A stretch of 58,882 bases of DNA from Bacillota bacterium (GCA_013178275.1 JABLWZ010000026.1:1-58882); one strand, 5' to 3'. Numbered from the stretch's first letter, positions 32,462 through 40,611 are shown. Program-made: numbers and translations. Notes: generated by a model from the letters alone, not told the origin.

Positions 32462-34484
32462 CTAACTGTTCTCCCTTCTCTCCCAGTACCTCTATAAAAG
32501 CTTCGAGCCTGGTTTTTAATTGCCCCTCGTCGCTGCGGGAATAGTCACTAGCGATTTCTAGGACTGGCAGTCCCAGGTTCTGATAGTGCTTTAGGAACTC
32601 ATTCTTGCTTAAACCGTAGCTCGGGCAAAACTTAAGATAGGTATAAATGATCCCATCTACACTGTATTCCTGCGCCAGCTTTCCCGAAAACTCCACCCGG
32701 TCCTTCAAAGGATTCATTCGAGCACAGGGCGCCTGGTCCAAATAACCGTCAGCCAAGGCCTGTAAAGGATCACCCGTCTCGGAGATTTGGTGATAAAAGG
32801 GTTTTAGACCGGTGCAGTGGTCTTCAACCACAATACGAGCCCCGATTTCATCTTCGATAATTTCCAGTAGCCTGCGGTCGCCGTCTGCTACAATTCCTCC
32901 GGCCATCATCAATCGAATGGTTTTTTCATTATTCTCCGGCACTTGGCGTAATTGCTCATAGATTTTCCCGTAGAGGTCAAGCAATTCTTCAGGCGGTAAA
33001 TAATAGTAGGCCTTTACAAATTCTAAGAAATCCCGGCCAGTTAAAGGCGGTCGCGGTCGCTTACGTAATTCGGAAATTTTCTTGATCAGCCCTCGGACCT
33101 GGTTATACAATACAATCTGCTCCTGGAGGCTGTTTTCAGATATCGTTGTGCTGGTCAGACTCTCAAGGTCTTCCTTAAAACTAAGGAGCTCCTCCCGGAA
33201 AAAGCTCCTCGCAGTTTGCTGGCTGCGCATCCGAGGAAGCACGAAAATTTCGGTGGGAACAAAATACTGGTTCAAGGCTTCCGCTGCTTTCTTCATGGAA
33301 TCGCAGGTGTAAAAAGTGTAGACTTTATCCAGTGACGTATACAGAGGATCTCCCTCTTTATAGGCACCCAAGCAGCTTTTGGTTAAATCACAAAAGACGC
33401 TCTGGGTAAGGAGTTCCCCACTGGCTACGGTATTGGAATCTCCTGATTTAAAAAGCCTGGTATGAGCGACTCCCGCTGAATTAAGAATTTCCAACGGGGT
33501 GTAAACGCAAAGATAGCCTACCTGTTTGCTCGCTTTAGTTGACCTAGTCATGACAGCCTCTTGTTGTTTGGAAATACGATTTTGCAGATCGCTGAGATCC
33601 AATAAAAAGGTAGCGGCAGCCTGCTTTTCCTTAGTAGCGTTTGCAGCCGAATATTTTTGGGCGTAAATAGCTGACCCCAGTGCCCCAGCATAGATGGTAT
33701 CCATCTTAACCTCACTGAACTGTAATCCCAGGACATCTTCTAGAGCCAGTTTCATGCCAACATTATTTGAAACCCCACCGGAGAATACCAAACCTGCTTC
33801 GAGTCCTACACGATTTAAGAGGTTGCGTACCCGGCGCGCCACGGCATAATGAATGCCCGCAGCAATGTCTTCCCTTCTTTCTCCCCGGGCTTTGAGTGAA
33901 ATTACTTCCGACTCGGCAAAAACCACGCACTGGCTGCTGATGTCCACCCTTTTGTCCGCATTAATAGCCACTCGACCCAGTTCATCGATGGTTAAATCGA
34001 GGAGATTGGCCACTTTTTCCAGAAACCTTCCGGTCCCTGCCGCGCACTTATCGTTCATAACAAACTCTACTACCTTGCCAGTTTTGGTATCCACCTTAAT
34101 TGCTTTGGAATCCTGACCTCCTATATCTACAATGGTCCGGGTGGTGGAATTCAGGTAATGAGAACCCATGGCGTGGCAAGAAATCTCTGTAATTACCTGA
34201 TGCGGTATTTTCTCAAATTCGAGAGCTATGCGGCCATAACCGGTGCCAACAATATAGGCTATTTCGGAGTATTCAAGGTTAGCCTTTTTAAGCAGCTGGT
34301 TCATGATCTCTTCGGCCGTCTGTTGCATATATAGTCCAGTTGGCGTTATGGCGGTATAGATAATTCCATCCGCCAGAAGCACCCCTTTTGCGGTTCGCGA
34401 ACCGATATCTATCCCTACAACCGGGGCGCCGTTTAATTCATATCCAAGCTCCGGGGCAATAACTTCTTCGATCTTAATGCTCAT
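32430..34484 (-). CDS. Fused activase (BadF/HgdC ASKHA) and HgdB-like dehydratase-type protein
   Basis: A 684-residue two-domain fusion. Residues about 18-285 are the ASKHA activase with VVGIDIGSRTAKGVLL, IVDIGGQDSKAIKV and the two cluster cysteines in NDKCAAGTGRFLE and SSQCVVFAESE. Residues about 325-670 are HgdB-like with cysteines in SVFCDLTKSCLGAY, YTFYTCDSMKK, VEDHCTGLKPF, APCARMNP and YLKFCPSYGL. The activase passes an ATP-energised electron to an Fe-S cluster in the partner. Fusion within one chain differs from the usual separate HgdC and HgdAB or DCCP. A separate second HgdB-like chain is encoded next. The most similar known chemistry is reduction of small molecules at a double cubane, but the substrate here is unknown. 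Confidence 0.85.
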   Translation of the reverse strand: MSIKIEEVIAPELGYELNGAPVVGIDIGSRTAKGVLLADGIIYTAITPTGLYMQQTAEEIMNQLLKKANLEYSEIAYIVGTGYGRIALEFEKIPHQVITEISCHAMGSHYLNSTTRTIVDIGGQDSKAIKVDTKTGKVVEFVMNDKCAAGTGRFLEKVANLLDLTIDELGRVAINADKRVDISSQCVVFAESEVISLKARGERREDIAAGIHYAVARRVRNLLNRVGLEAGLVFSGGVSNNVGMKLALEDVLGLQFSEVKMDTIYAGALGSAIYAQKYSAANATKEKQAAATFLLDLSDLQNRISKQQEAVMTRSTKASKQVGYLCVYTPLEILNSAGVAHTRLFKSGDSNTVASGELLTQSVFCDLTKSCLGAYKEGDPLYTSLDKVYTFYTCDSMKKAAEALNQYFVPTEIFVLPRMRSQQTARSFFREELLSFKEDLESLTSTTISENSLQEQIVLYNQVRGLIKKISELRKRPRPPLTGRDFLEFVKAYYYLPPEELLDLYGKIYEQLRQVPENNEKTIRLMMAGGIVADGDRRLLEIIEDEIGARIVVEDHCTGLKPFYHQISETGDPLQALADGYLDQAPCARMNPLKDRVEFSGKLAQEYSVDGIIYTYLKFCPSYGLSKNEFLKHYQNLGLPVLEIASDYSRSDEGQLKTRLEAFIEVLGEKGEQLDEINRDKKSA

Positions 34485-34562
34485 CCGGTGTTCGTTCCTC
34501 CTTGTTAAGCGTCTATTTTGCTTTTCCAGCTTGCTGGCTCTTCAATCTTACAAAGCTATTGT

Positions 34563-35558
34563 TTACTGCAGCCCTGCGGCCTTTAAATAACTGGTATCAA
34601 CGAGTTCCTGGGTAGTCACATCTTTTCTGATCACATTGGTCTCGCGTAAATACTTAGCTGTCTGTCCCAATGAATTGATTACTTCATCAGTTAAGCGGAC
34701 CTCATACTCAAAGTTTGAGAGAACCCGGGTCATGATCTCGGGTTTCATTCCATTGCCTTTAGCGATTAGCTGGGCCGCCTGATTCGGGTTTTCTTTAATA
34801 AATTGTTCTGATTTTTTGTATACTGTGAGAAACCTTTTTACAATATCCGGATACTTCTTCCCGAAATCATTAGAGGCGATGATAACCCCGGTGTTCAGTT
34901 TTAGGCCGCTTGCATCACTAATCTGATGACCTATATTCTCTATTTCGATCGTGGAAATCCATGGTTCCCAGAGCACTGTAGCATCTATTTGCTTGGCAGT
35001 CAGGGAAGTCTTTATATCCGGCGGTTGAAGATTAACCAGCTTGATATCATTGGCGGTCAAACCGTTGGATTCGAGATAGAGCAATAAAAGCTGATGAGCT
35101 GCCGACCCAACAGTTACTCCCACTTTTTTCCCCCGCAGGTCTTTAGGACTCTTAATCTCTGATCCATTTGGGACCACTAAACCCAGTACTTTATACCCTA
35201 CCGTCTGACTGGCTATGGCCTTAATATCTATATTGTTGGCTCGGGCTTGGATCAGGGGTTGGTCTCCGACTGAACCAAAATCCAATCGGCCTCCGGCAAA
35301 AGCCTCAATCATCGGTGGGCCGGAAAGGAATTTTTCGAATTCCACCTGGATGCCGTCCTTTTTAAACTCTTCCTCAAACCATCCCTGTTGTATCGCCACC
35401 TCAAGCAAAGGAGTAATTCCAGGTTGCCAGGCGATACGTATTTTTTCTGGTTTCTTTTGTTCACCACTCCCGGCGTCCTTTGTTTTCACAGTACTGCAAC
35501 CAGCTACCAGCAAAATAATAAATATAGGTAATAGCAGCATACTTATTATTTTTTTCAT
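34563..35558 (-). CDS. ABC importer substrate-binding lipoprotein, SsuA-like (second system)
   Basis: A 331-residue exported binding protein. The signal MKKIISMLLLPIFIILLVAGC has a lipobox at residues 18-21. Family segments are IAWQPGITPLLEVAIQQGWFEEE, FGSVGDQPLIQARANNIDIKAI, LRGKKVGVTVGSAAHQLLL and WEPWISTIE, all typical of aliphatic-sulfonate binding proteins (SsuA, TIGR01728). It lies between the FMN-binding protein and the activase fusion, so the imported compound probably meets that enzyme. The exact sulfonate or other anion cannot be read from sequence. Confidence 0.88.
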   Translation of the reverse strand: MKKIISMLLLPIFIILLVAGCSTVKTKDAGSGEQKKPEKIRIAWQPGITPLLEVAIQQGWFEEEFKKDGIQVEFEKFLSGPPMIEAFAGGRLDFGSVGDQPLIQARANNIDIKAIASQTVGYKVLGLVVPNGSEIKSPKDLRGKKVGVTVGSAAHQLLLLYLESNGLTANDIKLVNLQPPDIKTSLTAKQIDATVLWEPWISTIEIENIGHQISDASGLKLNTGVIIASNDFGKKYPDIVKRFLTVYKKSEQFIKENPNQAAQLIAKGNGMKPEIMTRVLSNFEYEVRLTDEVINSLGQTAKYLRETNVIRKDVTTQELVDTSYLKAAGLQ

Positions 35559-35579
35559 GCAAATTACCTCCCGTTTAAA

Positions 35580-36044
35580 TTATTTGGCCAAGCGATCCAG
35601 GTGCTTAAAATAAGGCCGCGATGCCTCCTCGTGTTCCTTACGCGCGAAATAGGACTGGTTACGTACTTCCTCCGGTTCTATAATCCAGATGCTGGCTAAA
35701 TCTACATCTCCAAGCCTTTCCCGAACTCGAACATAGGTTTCCTGAAAAACCGGACCGCTTATAATAGCTCTGATGGGTCGACCCTTGAGCTGATAGCTGC
35801 GCCCGTCTTTTCCTATCAGGAGTACGGCTACCTGGCGATTAAACCATATGCCCAGAGTCATATTTTTTTGGGTTTGAGATGATTCGAGTAATTCTGAGTA
35901 AATCAAATTGCCATCTTCATCTAAGTGCAGAGACCCTTTAACAACTGCATGAGCTATCCCTTTTTCATCGGTAGTCGCCAGGATTTTGAGTGTTTCTTTA
36001 TCAGCCAGCAGATTTTTCACCTCTTGTTCCAAATGAACAGCCAT
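35580..36044 (-). CDS. Pyridoxamine 5'-phosphate oxidase-family (FMN-binding split barrel) protein
   Basis: A 154-residue split-barrel flavin-binding-type protein. LADKETLKILATTDEKGIAHAVVKG is the standard first strand pair, and QVAVLLIGKDGRSYQLKGRPI and EPEEVRNQSYFARK follow. These proteins bind FMN or F420 and act as small reductases or cofactor carriers. It is 22 nt upstream of the binding-protein gene and 31 nt downstream of the radical SAM gene, so it belongs to the operon. It may feed electrons to the activase or reduce a product of the HgdB-like enzyme. Confidence 0.8.
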   Translation of the reverse strand: MAVHLEQEVKNLLADKETLKILATTDEKGIAHAVVKGSLHLDEDGNLIYSELLESSQTQKNMTLGIWFNRQVAVLLIGKDGRSYQLKGRPIRAIISGPVFQETYVRVRERLGDVDLASIWIIEPEEVRNQSYFARKEHEEASRPYFKHLDRLAK

Positions 36045-36074
36045 TTTTTCCTCCTTCGTATGATTTGTTCCTGA

Positions 36075-37328
36075 TTACGACAACCGAGAAAGATCGGAAT
36101 CGGGATGATTTCCGCAGCGGCGGTAATCATCAGAATCTATGGTCAGGCCGTACTTGACCCTGATTTCATGCAACCCTCTAGCCAGGCGGACATAATACTC
36201 CAGGCTGGCATTCTTCTGGTCCCGGAAATAGGAATGAGGTCTGGGAACCCAAACGATATAAACGGTTGTCACCCCATAGCTGGCTAGTGATTCAGCCTCC
36301 TCAAGGGTGGTTCGCAGGGCCTCATCTTCACTGGTAAAGCCATACGGCTTAGCCAGTTCCACTCCGCCTACGATACCGGTGTTCACATGACCGGGGCCGA
36401 AAATGTCCACCGCTTTTATCAAGCGCTTCTTCCATTCCTGGTAGCCCACCCATTCGGTTTTACCCGGGCAGATCCAGTTAAATAACCTTTCATTTAATAC
36501 TTCCAGATCGGAAGTGTAGCCCATTATACCGGTTTCCTCATACAAGCGGCTTAATTGTCTTTCGGTAAAAGCGCTGGCAATCAACTGGCTGGGGAACTTT
36601 TTGGCAGAAAAGTTCTCTCCAATGGCCTGGAGGATCTCGATGTAGTAATCCACCTCCTCATCAAAAACATCCTCTCCTCGCGTATTGGAGCCTGCTGTAA
36701 GGCAGATCCCGCAAAACCGGCCCGCTTCTTTCAAGGCATGGTGAAAAGTCTCTGACACATCTCTTGGATTCAATCTGGCGCGAATACCCAGTTCCGCTTT
36801 TTGTTGTTTGAGATGAGGAACGATATCGCAGTACCGGCAGCCCTTATCATTGTCCCAGAAGTTGCAGTAACCGTTGACCGTCAAGCTTAAACGCTGGGGA
36901 CGGGCACTGACTACAAAGTTCATGGGAATTCCAGAACTGGTTGTAAGAGCATAATAGTCAGGCTTACGCCAGTATTCTACTTCTTCAATAACAGAGCCCT
37001 TATCAACCAGAACTAATTTGTCATCGACTAAATCTACAGTATAGGGATTTTGCTCCAGTGGAGTCGGGCTGGTGATGATCGAAGTACCGTCCCTCAGTAA
37101 AAGTGATTCGGGCGCCAGGGTGAACTGTGCATCTCGATAGCCAAACAGAGCAGCGGACCTGACCTGGTGTATCGACTCGTTTACCGCACTGAGCGCTGCT
37201 GGTGTATAATGAACTCCCCGGCGCTGGACATCGATTTTTAGGGTTATCAGCGCAGGAACTTCAGGATATTTTGCAATCACTGCTTCAAAACCTAGCTCTT
37301 CTGGCTGCTGGATTGGCAGTATGGACAT
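36075..37328 (-). CDS. Radical SAM protein with unusual CX8CX2C motif
   Basis: A 417-residue protein with radical SAM-like layout. The cluster cysteines are Cys155, Cys164 and Cys167 in NGYCNFWDNDKGCRYCDI, i.e. CX8CX2C instead of CX3CX2C. The following LTAGSNTRGEDVFDEEVDYYI fits the glycine-rich SAM-binding strand and later VNTGIVGG and YIVWVPRPHSYF complete a TIM-barrel core. The first 130 residues form a separate N-terminal domain of unknown type. ATG 37328 follows GAGAGGAG and is favoured over an earlier codon at 37367. It starts 89 nt after the metK stop and probably shares the metK transcript. It may mature or modify the substrate-cleaving enzyme. Confidence 0.75.
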   Translation of the reverse strand: MSILPIQQPEELGFEAVIAKYPEVPALITLKIDVQRRGVHYTPAALSAVNESIHQVRSAALFGYRDAQFTLAPESLLLRDGTSIITSPTPLEQNPYTVDLVDDKLVLVDKGSVIEEVEYWRKPDYYALTTSSGIPMNFVVSARPQRLSLTVNGYCNFWDNDKGCRYCDIVPHLKQQKAELGIRARLNPRDVSETFHHALKEAGRFCGICLTAGSNTRGEDVFDEEVDYYIEILQAIGENFSAKKFPSQLIASAFTERQLSRLYEETGIMGYTSDLEVLNERLFNWICPGKTEWVGYQEWKKRLIKAVDIFGPGHVNTGIVGGVELAKPYGFTSEDEALRTTLEEAESLASYGVTTVYIVWVPRPHSYFRDQKNASLEYYVRLARGLHEIRVKYGLTIDSDDYRRCGNHPDSDLSRLS

Positions 37329-37416
37329 AATTTTTACTCCTCTCCAAATAGAAGTGTCACTTGACAAGTGATGGTTAGCCCATCGATCAATGAATGGATT
37401 AGGGTTAGTTGGGATC

Positions 37417-38637
37417 TTAAACGGATTTAACCAACTTTCTCTCTAGACCGGTTTTTCGCCTTAAGTTAATCACTTTATTGAGCCGCTCCCATGGCAGGTC
37501 GATGTCGTCCCGGCCAAAATGCCCGTAAGAAGCTGTCTGCTGATATATGGGACGTCTTAAATCGAGTTCCTTGATTATCCCGGCGGGACGGAAATCGAAG
37601 TTCTGTTCGATAAGCGCCGCTATTTCCTGATCGCTGATTTTTCCCGTCCCGAATGTTTCGGTATAGATCGATACCGGCTGGGCTACTCCGATCGCATAGG
37701 CGATTTGGATCTCGATACGGTCCGCCAGCCCGGCGGCGACGATGTTCTTGGCGGCGTATCTGGCGGCGTAGGCCCCCGACCGATCGACCTTGGTGGGGTC
37801 TTTCCCCGACAAGGCCCCGCCGCCATGGCGCGCGAATCCTCCATAAGTATCCACGATGACCTTCCTCCCGGTCAGGCCCGAGTCTCCATGCGGACCGCCG
37901 ACCACAAACCGGCCGGTGGGGTTTATGTAGTATTTGGTCCGGTCGTCCAGCAGGTTATCCGGGATTACTGGCTTTATCACCTTCTCGACGATGTCCCTGG
38001 TCAGGGCTGCCGGATCGACCCCCGGGTGATGTTGAGCGGCGATAACTACCGTATCCACCCTTAGCGGCCGATTGTTTTCGTATTCGACTGTGACCTGGCT
38101 CTTTCCATCGGGTCTCAGGTAGTCAAGGGTACTGTCTTTTCGCACCTCCGCCAGCCTCCTGGTCAGGCGGTGGGCCAGCACGATAGGCAAAGGAAGGTAT
38201 TCCCTGGTTGCGTTGGTGGCGTATCCGAACACCAGCCCCTGATCTCCCGCCCCGATCTGATCGAGTTCGGCGTCCTTCGACTGGCCGGTCTTGCTCTCCA
38301 GCGACTGGTCGACGCCTCTGGCGATATCGGGAGACTGTTCGTCGATAGTGGTCAAAACAGCGCAGGTGTCTCCATCGAAACCGTATTTGGCCCTGGTATA
38401 ACCGACCCTCCGGACCGTCTCTCTGACGATTTTGGGGATATCGATATATATCTTGGTGCTTATTTCCCCAGCCACAACCACCAGGCCAGTGGTTACGAGC
38501 GTTTCAACCGCGGTGCGTCCCTCCCGGTCTTCTGTCAGGATCGCATCCAGTATCCCGTCAGATATTTGATCGGCCAGTTTATCCGGGTGGCCTTCGGTTA
38601 CTGATTCTGAGGTGAACAGGTATCTTTCAGAGCTCAC
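37417..38637 (-). CDS. metK: S-adenosylmethionine synthase
   Basis: A 406-residue methionine adenosyltransferase of normal length. N-terminal [22 protein letters not shown] holds the catalytic His and Asp, [12 protein letters not shown] the adenine site, [18 protein letters not shown] and [19 protein letters not shown] the phosphate-binding P-loop-like motif, and [13 protein letters not shown] the later signature. It makes SAM, the cofactor of all radical SAM genes in this window. The promoter is probably that of the upstream cysK unit; its leader carries two tandem copies of the shared RNA motif. An S-box SAM riboswitch is not present. Confidence 0.97.
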   Translation of the reverse strand: MSSERYLFTSESVTEGHPDKLADQISDGILDAILTEDREGRTAVETLVTTGLVVVAGEISTKIYIDIPKIVRETVRRVGYTRAKYGFDGDTCAVLTTIDEQSPDIARGVDQSLESKTGQSKDAELDQIGAGDQGLVFGYATNATREYLPLPIVLAHRLTRRLAEVRKDSTLDYLRPDGKSQVTVEYENNRPLRVDTVVIAAQHHPGVDPAALTRDIVEKVIKPVIPDNLLDDRTKYYINPTGRFVVGGPHGDSGLTGRKVIVDTYGGFARHGGGALSGKDPTKVDRSGAYAARYAAKNIVAAGLADRIEIQIAYAIGVAQPVSIYTETFGTGKISDQEIAALIEQNFDFRPAGIIKELDLRRPIYQQTASYGHFGRDDIDLPWERLNKVINLRRKTGLERKLVKSV

Positions 38638-38670
38638 TTTTCTCCCTCACAGTCATTTATTCCCAAAAGC

Positions 38671-38750
38671 AAAAGGCCGAGCGAACTTTATAGTCCAATA
38701 CCCAGCCTCTGGTTTTCCAGTCAACCAAACCCTATTAACCTGTTGATGCC
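38671..38750 (-). promoter_or_regulatory. metK leader RNA motif, copy C (proximal)
   Basis: The RNA has GGTTGA, hairpin CTGG-AAAA-CCAG (38709-38720), then AGGCTGGG pairing with CTCGGCCT to form a terminator-like stem (38673-38708) followed by TTTTG. Compared with copy A before the ABC permease the hairpin arms are swapped (CTGG/CCAG instead of CCAG/CTGG), a compensatory change. It lies 34 nt upstream of the metK ATG. Confidence 0.65.
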
Positions 38751-38775
38751 GCCATCTCCCGATCTTCTCAAAAAC

Positions 38776-38855
38776 AAAAGGCTGAGCGAACTTTATAGTC
38801 CAATACCCAGCCTCTGGTTTTCCAGTCAACCAAACCCTATCAACCTGTTAATGCC
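38776..38855 (-). promoter_or_regulatory. metK leader RNA motif, copy D (distal)
   Basis: The same element as copy C, 105 bp further upstream: hairpin 38814-38825, terminator-like stem AGGCTGGG/CTCAGCCT, then TTTTG. Tandem arrangement of two attenuator-like units would give a sharper regulatory response. The AGGCT stem differs from copy C by one base that changes a G-U to an A-U pair, keeping the stem. Confidence 0.65.
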
Positions 38856-38885
38856 GCTATCTCCCGTATCAGGGGCGGCGATCCG

Positions 38886-39815
38886 CTACTGCTCCTGGAA
38901 CAGCACGGTGCTGAGATACCTCTCACCGGTGTCGGGCAGGATGGCCACGATGGTCTTGCCCTTGTTTTCCGGCCTTTTCGCAACCTGCAGCGCCGCGAAT
39001 GCGGCAGCGCCGGAGGATATGCCGACCAGCAGGCCCTCTTCCTTGGCCAGCCGCCGGCTGGTCTCCAGGGCCTCGTCGTTCTGGACCTTGAAGACCTCGT
39101 CAACCACGTCGAGGTTCAAAACCCCTGGTACGAATCCCGGGCCGATGCCCTGGATTTTATGGGGTCCCGGGCTGCCGCCCGACAATACCGGAGAGTCGAA
39201 AGGCTCGACCGCTATCAGTTTCAGGTCCGGCTTACGCGGTTTAATCACCTCTCCGATCCCGGTGATGGTGCCGCCGGTGCCGACGCCGCTGACTACGACA
39301 TCCACCTTACCGTCGGTGTCTTCCCATATTTCTTCCGCCGTGGTCGCGCGGTGAATCGCCGGGTTGGCCGGGTTTTCAAACTGCTGCGGAACGAACGAGT
39401 TAGGGGTCTGGGCCGCCAGTTCCAGCGCAACCCGAACCGCTCCCCGCATCCCTTCAGCTCCCGGGGTCAGCACCAGTTCCGCGCCATAAGCTTTCAATAG
39501 GTTGCGGCGCTCGATGCTGAAGGTCTCCGGCATCGCCAGGATAAGCCGGTACCCCTTGGCCGCCGCCACGAACGCCAGCGCGATCCCGGTGTTGCCGCTG
39601 GTGGGCTCTATGATGACGGTGTCCTTGTTGATCAACCCTTTGTCCTCGGCGTCCTTGATCATGGAGTACCCGATCCGGTCCTTGACACTGCCGGCGGGGT
39701 TGAACGACTCCAGCTTGACGATCACTTCCGCTTCCAGTCCGGCGGTTACCTTATTCAACCGCAGCAAAGGGGTTTTCCCGATCAGGTCAGTAAGGTTGTT
39801 CGCAATCTTTGCCAT
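38886..39815 (-). CDS. cysK: Cysteine synthase A (O-acetylserine sulfhydrylase)
   Basis: A 309-residue PLP enzyme that makes cysteine from O-acetylserine and sulfide. [16 protein letters not shown] holds the PLP Lys, [12 protein letters not shown] the substrate loop, [12 protein letters not shown] the phosphate-binding loop and [12 protein letters not shown] the C-terminal signature. ATG 39815 is chosen because AAGGAG lies eight bases upstream; a codon at 39824 is less likely. It follows YezD- and DUF2325-family genes, a common sulfur-regulated combination in Firmicutes, and precedes metK with 248 bp of leader. Confidence 0.96.
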   Translation of the reverse strand: MAKIANNLTDLIGKTPLLRLNKVTAGLEAEVIVKLESFNPAGSVKDRIGYSMIKDAEDKGLINKDTVIIEPTSGNTGIALAFVAAAKGYRLILAMPETFSIERRNLLKAYGAELVLTPGAEGMRGAVRVALELAAQTPNSFVPQQFENPANPAIHRATTAEEIWEDTDGKVDVVVSGVGTGGTITGIGEVIKPRKPDLKLIAVEPFDSPVLSGGSPGPHKIQGIGPGFVPGVLNLDVVDEVFKVQNDEALETSRRLAKEEGLLVGISSGAAAFAALQVAKRPENKGKTIVAILPDTGERYLSTVLFQEQ

Positions 39816-39859
39816 TGATACCACTCCTTTTTGGTTATTGATTTTAATAGGTTTGAACC

Positions 39860-40036
39860 CTATTTAATCCTTTCCTTTTCCAGCTTATCGATCTGAATGA
39901 CGTGCCCGTCTTGAACCGTGATATTGATAGATCCATATTTTATTTCGCGGATCGCCTGGAGGATCTTGTTTTGTATCTCTAAGGGAAGAGTTTCCTGTTT
40001 CTGGCGGTCCTTGCCGGCCGGTTTTTCCAAATTCAT
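39860..40036 (-). CDS. YezD-family (DUF2292) small protein
   Basis: A 58-residue protein. The typical region is [35 protein letters not shown], which matches DUF2292. In Bacillus yezD lies in a CymR-controlled sulfur regulon; its function is unknown. ATG 40036 sits 2-4 nt from AAGGGG, so a TTG at 40030 with a 7-nt spacer is an alternative. It stands between the DUF2325 gene and cysK. Confidence 0.8.
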   Translation of the reverse strand: MNLEKPAGKDRQKQETLPLEIQNKILQAIREIKYGSINITVQDGHVIQIDKLEKERIK

Positions 40037-40053
40037 CACCCCTTGAGTACTAC

Positions 40054-40323
40054 TTAGTCGGTATTGCCGAACATCGAGGAGGTATTTCGTCGGCTGTAAA
40101 CGACCGGTATTCCACTGGACTTTGCCTGCCGTTTGACATTGTCCATCAGCTTGTGATTTATATAATCGCAACAAATAACAACCTTTTGAATCCTCTGGGG
40201 TATTCTCTTGTTCTGGAATGACGCCCTCCGGCCGGTCCAGTGCACTATCTTATGGGCGCCTTCCTCGCGAAGTTTTTTAGGTATGCTGCCGAGATGATCA
40301 GCACCGACAACTAGAACAGTCAT
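40054..40323 (-). CDS. DUF2325-family protein
   Basis: An 89-residue protein. VLVVGADHLGSIPKKLREEGAHKIVHWTGR is the DUF2325 opening, and VVICCDYINHKLMDNVKRQAKSSGIPVVYSRR the second half. Two adjacent cysteines (CC) and the GADH motif could bind a metal. ATG 40323 follows GGTGG with 8 nt. It is the first gene of the cysK-metK transcript, driven by the promoter at 40402-40429. Function is unknown; a role in sulfur or metal stress is inferred from neighbours. Confidence 0.8.
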   Translation of the reverse strand: MTVLVVGADHLGSIPKKLREEGAHKIVHWTGRRASFQNKRIPQRIQKVVICCDYINHKLMDNVKRQAKSSGIPVVYSRRNTSSMFGNTD

Positions 40324-40401
40324 TACTAAAACCACCTTCAGGAATTAAAGTATATAATTTTGTAGGGATTTAAATACAACTTTATCTGTGTTATATAAAT
40401 T

Positions 40402-40429
40402 ATTATAATTCCGATTGGTTTTATGTCAA
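40402..40429 (-). promoter_or_regulatory. Sigma-A promoter of the DUF2325-yezD-cysK(-metK) unit
   Basis: TTGACA (40424-40429), 16-nt spacer, TATAAT (40402-40407), inside GGTATTGACATAAAAC. The 458-bp gap 40324-40781 holds this promoter, the divergent metY promoter at 40577-40605 and the metY leader. Upstream of the two promoters (about 40440-40570) I see no structured element. Confidence 0.75.
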
Positions 40430-40576
40430 TACCCTACGAAAAAAAATCTAGCAGTAACTCCCCCTATGCTCGCTCGTCCGGCACTTTGTAAGAATTTCAC
40501 TTTGCCTCTTCGAACCAATATTGGTAAAGGCTGAGTGCCCGAACACGTTTTCTTCGGAAGAAATTTCATTTCCTTA

Positions 40577-40605
40577 TTGACAGCTTTGTTTACTATTCCT
40601 ATAAT
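40577..40605 (+). promoter_or_regulatory. Sigma-A promoter of metY
   Basis: A consensus match on both boxes: TTGACA (40577-40582), 17-nt spacer, TATAAT (40600-40605). Start of transcription is expected near 40612. The same sequence block, with a degraded -10, is repeated at 24365-24452. Confidence 0.85.
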
Positions 40606-40611
40606 AATAGT

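Larger units (their letters stand above)
38671..38867. repeat. Tandem direct repeat in the metK leader
   Basis: About 92 bp (38671-38761 and 38776-38867) repeat with a 105-bp period and about four mismatches, immediately after cysK. Each unit holds one copy of the leader motif and a preceding small hairpin (TTAAC-AG-GTTGA in the distal unit). Mismatches cluster in hairpin arms rather than at random. Confidence 0.75.

Noticed and set aside
31259..34484. Classical 2-hydroxyacyl-CoA dehydratase pathway
   Set aside because: No CoA transferase, 2-hydroxyacid dehydrogenase or electron-transfer flavoprotein lies nearby, and the neighbours are a sulfonate-type importer and a radical SAM protein.
38671..38867. 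CRISPR-like tandem repeat
   Set aside because: There are only two units of about 92 bp with a 13-bp gap; no short repeats with spacers, and the units fold as leader RNAs.
38641..38885. SAM riboswitch (S-box) expected before metK
   Set aside because: The S-box core (GGTGGAGGGACTGGCCC, GCAACC) is absent; only the repeated hairpin-terminator element is present.
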